Below, piece after piece: positions 31,594-35,319 of a DNA stretch of 35,319 nucleotides. The position numbers were made by a program, and so were the translations under genes. The stretch's first letter is position 1. The number at the start of each line of letters is the position of its first letter. The notes under the pieces were generated by a model. The model had not been told where the DNA came from, did no database searches, and saw only the letters and a list, made by a program, of their open reading frames with translations. Source of the stretch: Candidatus Nitrosopumilus sp. (lineage in GTDB: Archaea > Thermoproteota > Nitrososphaeria > Nitrososphaerales > Nitrosopumilaceae); contig JACNFV010000094.1 of NCBI GenBank assembly GCA_014384445.1, positions 1 to 35,319 on the forward strand. The letters are read 5' to 3'.

Positions 31594-31689
31594 TTAGATA
31601 CAACGCAACATTTGATCAAGTTTATCCTTTGAAGTAATTTTATTCATAGTAGTTTTAGTAATTGTGTCAAAACTCGGAGAAGAGTTCAT
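31594..31689 (-). CDS. Possible 31-aa ORF
   Basis: ATG 31687-31689 to TAA 31594-31596. The translation is polar (NSSPSFDTITKTTMNKI, then TSKDKLDQMLRCI) and would be a short amphipathic helix at the end. No motif or ribosome-binding site; an AT-rich TATA-like stretch lies upstream on the minus strand. Could be chance. Confidence 0.25.
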   Translation of the reverse strand: MNSSPSFDTITKTTMNKITSKDKLDQMLRCI

Positions 31690-31785
31690 CACAAATATAA
31701 TTAGATAAAAAATCAAACTAATTGTTTCTAATGGCACTTTGTTATGATGAGGATCTATTAAGTGTCATTAGAGACATTGATTTCA

Positions 31786-31796
31786 TTTTTATAAAA
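31786..31796 (+). promoter_or_regulatory. TATA box of the 31816 gene
   Basis: TTTTTATAAAA stretch; its centre is about 25 bp before the ATG at 31816 but only 7 bp before the ATG at 31798, so it decides for 31816 as the real, leaderless start. Confidence 0.6.
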
Positions 31797-31815
31797 TATG
31801 AATTTGATAATAGAG

Positions 31816-32118
31816 ATGGCAAGACGTAGCGCAAAGATGGAAAAAGAACATGAGGAAAAGGATTATCTGAGAGGTCATAAAATTGTCCAAACTTGCAATC
31901 ACGTTCAAGAGTTGGGAATAAAGCCAACTAGACATAATCAAGATGATAATTTAATATGCGCTGAATGTATTCTTGATTTCTTTATGGCAATGGGCAGAGC
32001 AAAAGATGACGAAAAATCACATGAAGAAGTTATTGTAGAATATGCCCAAGGAGATCAAACATATTCTATTTGTTTAGATTGTTCAAACAAATCTCAAGAC
32101 TTGGAAGAACTGAAATAA
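31816..32118 (+). CDS. Small putative zinc-binding protein, 100 aa
   Basis: A basic/acidic N-terminal helix (MARRSAKMEKEHEEKDYLRG) is followed by a Cys/His region: TCNHV, then LICAECI and, after a helix, SICLDCS. Two CxxC pairs plus the CNH make a likely zinc site. No signal peptide. An in-frame ATG at 31798 would add six residues, but the TATA box sits too close to it. Family not recognised; probably lineage-specific. Confidence 0.65.
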   Translation: MARRSAKMEKEHEEKDYLRGHKIVQTCNHVQELGIKPTRHNQDDNLICAECILDFFMAMGRAKDDEKSHEEVIVEYAQGDQTYSICLDCSNKSQDLEELK

Positions 32119-32169
32119 TTTAGTTTCACACATTCATGTCAACATATTATAAAAGATGTCCTGGGAAGT

Positions 32170-32559
32170 CTATATTTTCTTTAATTTCTTTTTAGATTTC
32201 TTCTTAGTGTTATTCACTGGCTTTTGATTCATCTTTAATACAGTAATTTCATTTTCTAATTTTCCAACTAACTTTGCTGTGATTAAAGCAACCATGCCAA
32301 TTATTCCCTCTCGAAGTTTTAGAATAGAAGTTAGAATTAGGATGTTATCTTCATGCGATTCTTCTTTAGTTGTGAGTTTACCAGCCATTTCATAATATTT
32401 CATATAGACATTAACCACTTGTTTGATTTTCATATTTGATATCTCAAATTTACTATCACTTAATTTCAAAGATAGTTCCTGAAAATCTGCCATTAGTTTG
32501 TCAATAGATGGTTTATCAATTTTAAAATCTTTAGGAAAATCCAACTCAAAACTAACCAT
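32170..32559 (-). CDS. Hypothetical helical protein, 129 aa
   Basis: Starts MVSFELDFPKDFKIDKPSID and is mostly alpha-helical with regular hydrophobic spacing (LMADFQELSLKLSDSKFEIS, ILILTSILKLREGIIGMVAL). It ends in a very basic tail (KKKSKKKLKK). The helical part could oligomerise or contact membranes; the tail could bind nucleic acid. Its ATG directly abuts the stop of the DUF1059 gene (0-bp gap), so it is the second gene of that operon. No family named. Confidence 0.65.
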   Translation of the reverse strand: MVSFELDFPKDFKIDKPSIDKLMADFQELSLKLSDSKFEISNMKIKQVVNVYMKYYEMAGKLTTKEESHEDNILILTSILKLREGIIGMVALITAKLVGKLENEITVLKMNQKPVNNTKKKSKKKLKKI

Positions 32560-32838
32560 TTACAGTCTTACCTTTTTATCCGCGATTAGTTTGTTTACTT
32601 TTTCCATCTTCTCGCCCCACCACCAAAATCTTCCTGATTCTACTGGAACTCCATCTTTGAAGATTTTTGTTTTAATTTGTGTTTTGAATATGCAATAATT
32701 TTCAGGACTCAATTCAATTTCTTTGTGTTCGGCTAAAACGTGTTCTTTAATTCTTGACATTAACTCTTCTTCATTTTCTGATGATGCTGACCAAGTGCAG
32801 TCTTTTTCTGCATCTTTGCAACTAATTGATTTTGTCAT
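32560..32838 (-). CDS. DUF1059-like small putative metal-binding protein, 92 aa
   Basis: From ATG 32836-32838 the protein begins MTKSISCKDAEKDCTWSAS, the DUF1059 pattern (Cys-x-Asp-x6-Cys then an acidic helix EEELMSRIKEHVLAEH ending in His, with ELSPE after it). Residues beyond about 50 (KTQIKTKIFKDGVPVESGRFWWW) are an extra strand-rich tail. An upstream TTG (32919) keeps the frame open, but the ATG is preferred because it matches the domain start and a TATA-like AATATTTTAT on the minus strand (32861-32870) is centred about 26 bp upstream. DUF1059 proteins are presumed metal binders; role unknown. Confidence 0.75.
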   Translation of the reverse strand: MTKSISCKDAEKDCTWSASSENEEELMSRIKEHVLAEHKEIELSPENYCIFKTQIKTKIFKDGVPVESGRFWWWGEKMEKVNKLIADKKVRL

Positions 32839-33242
32839 AACTATGTGATTTTTTACTTCCATAAAATATTGCAAAAGTGCTAGGCGTGAACTTTGTCCAA
32901 CACTTGCCAAAATTGACAAATGGGGTTAGAAATACATCAAATAATTATAGCAGTAAAAATGTAATTAAAAAAATATAAAAATTTAGATTAATAATTATCA
33001 GCTAACTATTTCTTACTAGTGTTTCCAAAGATAATCCAAAATAGTCATCATTAGAATCGCCTACAGATTTAATCAATTGTATTTTCAGTGATCTAAAATC
33101 TTTTTCTGATTTCATAATTAGATAAGAACAATCTAAGTCATAATCCTCTGTTTTTAATGAATGTAAACTAATAGCTCACAGTGTATCAATAATTAATTAT
33201 TAAAAAATACTTTTATGACAAAAAAAAATTATAGCAAAACAG
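32839..33242. other. Gene-poor divergent region, 404 bp
   Basis: Contains the TATA-like box of the DUF1059 gene (32861-32870, minus), a 37-codon minus-strand ORF (33002-33115) whose frame is open well upstream of its ATG, and an AT-rich promoter for the helicase gene (TTTTAT at 33211-33216, about 29 bp before its ATG). No RNA gene seen. Confidence 0.5.
33002..33115 (-). pseudogene. Short ORF or remnant, 37 aa from ATG
   Basis: ATG 33113-33115 to TAG 33002-33004 (MKSEKDFRSLKIQLI, then DDYFGLSLETLVRNS). The frame stays open upstream to about 33180 with equally protein-like sequence (SLHSLKTEDYDLDCSYLI) but without a usable start. A second frame begins at TTG further up (MIHCELLVYIH) and ends in TAA just where the first would continue. 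This suggests a frameshifted small gene, or simply a short gene. Not recognised. Confidence 0.35.
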
Positions 33243-35319
33243 ATGAAATTTTGTGAAAATTGTGAAACTAAATTATCACAAAATCACAAAGATTTAGGCG
33301 CACCTTGGATTTGTCCAAAATGTAATCCAGAAAAAATAGTTGTAAGAAAGCCAACGTATGGTGTAAATTATTCAGGAAGAACAAAACAATGTTCAAAGGG
33401 GTGTGGTTCAGAAATTTATTGGGATGAAGAATTTAAATCAAATAGCGGCAAATTTATTCCTCTTGATGCGAGAACAGATGAACCGCATAGTTGTAACGGT
33501 CCAGAAAGCACAAGCACATATTTTCCTGACGAAATAAGAAAAATTACAAAAAAGGTAATTCCGAGTCCAATTACAGAAAAATTAAAAATTACAATCCCCG
33601 AGAGCATTCTGTTTGATGTTAATAAAATTCCAAAATTAGAAATTGACAATGATTTAATCGTACATGAAATAGTAGAAGGTCACAGAAATCAATCATTAGC
33701 AATAATAGATTACAAAAAAATGACAACACTGGAGCCTGAAAAAATCCCAATAGAGAATCTAAAGGACGTATTATCAGAAAACATCATAGAGGGATTAAAA
33801 AAATATGGGTTTTCAGGAGTACTGCCATTCCAAAATGAATCAATTCGATCTATCTTAAAGGGAAATAATTCAATTATTTCAGCATCAACAGGTTCAGGCA
33901 AAACAGAGGCATTTGTAATACCAATTTTACAAAAAATATTGGAAAATCCAATAAAAGGCGTATTTGTATTACTAATCTATCCATTAAATGCATTAATTGA
34001 TGATCAAGTGTCAAAAATTTCAGATTTAATTCAAAAATGTAAATTAGAAAAAATCATGTCCACATATTCTATCCACGGAGGTCAAAGTTCGGAATACAAG
34101 GATAAAATTATTTCAGAATCGTATGTAAAATCAATAATTCTTGCAACAAACTTTGATTTTATTAATTATCATTTAATTTTACAAGATAAAAAATGGAATC
34201 AATTATTTAAAAATGCAAAAATAATCGTAATGGATGAATCACATTCGTATACTAGTTTTCACGGCTCTAACGTATACCATGTTTTAAAAAGAATGAAAAA
34301 TTATATGAAACAATTTCAAATAATTGGCTCATCTGCAACATTAGATAATCCTAAAGAATTTTTTTCAAAAATGTTTGATTTACCAGAAAATTCATTTTCT
34401 CATATCAAAAGTGAATTTAGAAGAAAACAAAACATGCATCAATTTTTTATAATGCCAAGAAAGTTTGGACAAAGAACTACAATGGAAATGGTTTCATCCA
34501 TATGTTATAAAAATAATTCAAAGCAATTAGTATTTAGTAATACCCATAACGATGCAGAATTTTTAGCATCAAATGTAGAGGGGGCAAATGATGGAATCAG
34601 AATCCAAATTCATCGAGGAGGTCTAGATCAAAAAGATAGAAAATTGTATGAATTACAAATGAAAGAAGGGGAATTAGATATTCTATCATGCACACCCACA
34701 TTAGAGTTAGGCATAGATATTGGAAATGTGGATGTTGTTATTTCTGCATTCAAAAATGAATATGATTCGTTTGTTCAAAGAATCGGCAGGGCAGGAAGAA
34801 AAGGTCAAAAATCATATGCAATTTGCGTATTTGATCCAGAGGACGCAGCATGTCATTATTTTGCACGAAATATTACATCATACCTAAAACAAAATCATCG
34901 TGTTGAAATTAATAAAAACAATCCAATTATTTCAGAAAAGCACACAGCGTCAATAGAAATTGAAAAACATGCTGCAGTTGAATCAGATAAATCAAAGTTT
35001 TTTGATTTTGCAAATAGTGTTAATCTCAGAGGAACATCGGGAGAAATTGGAATTTTTTATAATTCAAAAAAAATAGGAACAAGAGATACACCTACAGGGT
35101 ATTATCAATTACATCAAAATGCAATTTATCATTTTAACAAACAAAATTATGAAGTAGAGTCAATAGTAAAAATTCAAAATGGAGCAAATGTATATTTAAA
35201 AAAATCTAGTGAAGTACAAAAAATGACAATACCAGTTGTCAAGACATCATTAACACAATTGTCCGAAGAAAAATCAATTAAAAAAGCGCCTCTATATCAT
35301 GCATCGCCCAAATTCTCGG
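33243..35319 (+). CDS. DEAD/DEAH-type helicase, Hrq1/MrfA(YprA)-like, with N-terminal zinc modules; 3' end beyond window
   Basis: 692 codons are visible; the ORF runs off the window end. Residues 1-30 hold C4, C7, C24 and C27, a zinc ribbon. Residues 46-85 hold a second Cys/His module (C50, C54, then IPLDARTDEPHSC). The helicase core has a Q-motif-like LPFQNESI (194-201), Walker A STGSGKT (215-221), Walker B DESH (331-334; Ser where DEAH/DEVH is usual), SAT (364-366), ELGIDIG (488-494) and QRIGRAGRKG (512-521). Spacing and the TGSGKTEAFVIPIL form resemble the Hrq1/MrfA group of 3'-5' DNA helicases, which carry a C-terminal DUF1998 zinc domain not reached here. Role: DNA repair, or part of a defence system if partners lie downstream. 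Confidence 0.85.
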   Translation, partial: MKFCENCETKLSQNHKDLGAPWICPKCNPEKIVVRKPTYGVNYSGRTKQCSKGCGSEIYWDEEFKSNSGKFIPLDARTDEPHSCNGPESTSTYFPDEIRKITKKVIPSPITEKLKITIPESILFDVNKIPKLEIDNDLIVHEIVEGHRNQSLAIIDYKKMTTLEPEKIPIENLKDVLSENIIEGLKKYGFSGVLPFQNESIRSILKGNNSIISASTGSGKTEAFVIPILQKILENPIKGVFVLLIYPLNALIDDQVSKISDLIQKCKLEKIMSTYSIHGGQSSEYKDKIISESYVKSIILATNFDFINYHLILQDKKWNQLFKNAKIIVMDESHSYTSFHGSNVYHVLKRMKNYMKQFQIIGSSATLDNPKEFFSKMFDLPENSFSHIKSEFRRKQNMHQFFIMPRKFGQRTTMEMVSSICYKNNSKQLVFSNTHNDAEFLASNVEGANDGIRIQIHRGGLDQKDRKLYELQMKEGELDILSCTPTLELGIDIGNVDVVISAFKNEYDSFVQRIGRAGRKGQKSYAICVFDPEDAACHYFARNITSYLKQNHRVEINKNNPIISEKHTASIEIEKHAAVESDKSKFFDFANSVNLRGTSGEIGIFYNSKKIGTRDTPTGYYQLHQNAIYHFNKQNYEVESIVKIQNGANVYLKKSSEVQKMTIPVVKTSLTQLSEEKSIKKAPLYHASPKFS

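Larger units (their letters stand above)
31483..31815. other. Gene-poor stretch, 333 bp
   Basis: AT-rich and without any long ORF. It holds a possible 31-aa minus-strand ORF (31594-31689) and the promoter of the 31816 gene near its right end. No RNA gene, repeat array or terminator hairpin seen. Confidence 0.5.

Overview
The window looks like a stretch of chromosome from a low-GC marine ammonia-oxidising archaeon (Nitrososphaerota/Thaumarchaeota, Nitrosopumilus-like). This is inferred from a CdvB/ESCRT-III division protein, a type II archaeal GAPDH, an Hjc-like Holliday junction resolvase, an A/V-type ATPase subunit C, a mevalonate-pathway HMG-CoA synthase, a DUF6659-like protein, and AT-rich promoters whose TATA-like boxes lie about 25 bp upstream of the start codon (leaderless transcripts). 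I see no rRNA, tRNA, CRISPR array, transposase or integrase. Most of the window is ordinary chromosome, densely packed and with many short operons.

Layout. 1-3.0 kb: small lineage-specific genes, a class III nucleotidyl cyclase preceded by a tiny zinc-ribbon gene, and a 48-aa zinc-finger gene whose start is covered by a perfect 22-bp palindrome. 3.1-6.5 kb: threonine ammonia-lyase, then PurE and PurK, divergent, around a small zinc protein. 6.5-8.2 kb: membrane protein, tiny zinc ribbon and a sugar-phosphate nucleotidyltransferase. 8.3-11.5 kb: an operon of LLM-class flavin/F420 oxidoreductase, SCP2-type thiolase and DUF35 zinc-ribbon/OB protein, facing a SAM methyltransferase. 11.5-14 kb: Hjc-like nuclease, small acidic proteins and two convergent Cys-rich micro-genes. 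14-17.2 kb: threonine synthase and a DUF21/CBS membrane protein. 17.3-20.7 kb: GAPDH, a membrane-anchored DsbA-like protein and HMG-CoA synthase. 21-27.2 kb: biotin synthesis (bioD on the minus strand; bioA, bioB, bioF on the plus strand) with a two-winged-helix regulator. 27.2-29.2 kb: CcdA plus a TlpA/DipZ-like thioredoxin. 29.3-31.1 kb: ATPase subunit C and CdvB. 31.1-35.3 kb: small hypothetical genes, a DUF1059 protein, and a large Hrq1/MrfA(YprA)-like helicase with two N-terminal Cys modules, cut by the window end.

How genes work together. BioF, BioA, BioD and BioB make biotin from a pimeloyl thioester, but no gene for making pimeloyl is seen here. Just upstream of bioB is an inverted repeat TGTTAACC-N14-GGTTAACA, which matches the architecture of the BirA biotin operator. 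Thiolase plus DUF35 is the partner set of archaeal HMG-CoA synthase, yet here the pair sits with an LLM oxidoreductase, and a longer HMG-CoA synthase lies alone 9 kb away. DsbA-like, CcdA and TlpA-like proteins form an extracytoplasmic thiol-redox set.

I added several genes that are too short for routine ORF calling (30-55 aa). Many carry CxxC pairs, and some are supported by ATGA overlaps or tight operon spacing. I did not find a clear, complete novel defence system. The best leads are the bio operator, the palindrome at 974-995, the micro zinc proteins, the thiolase/DUF35/LLM module and the truncated zinc-helicase.
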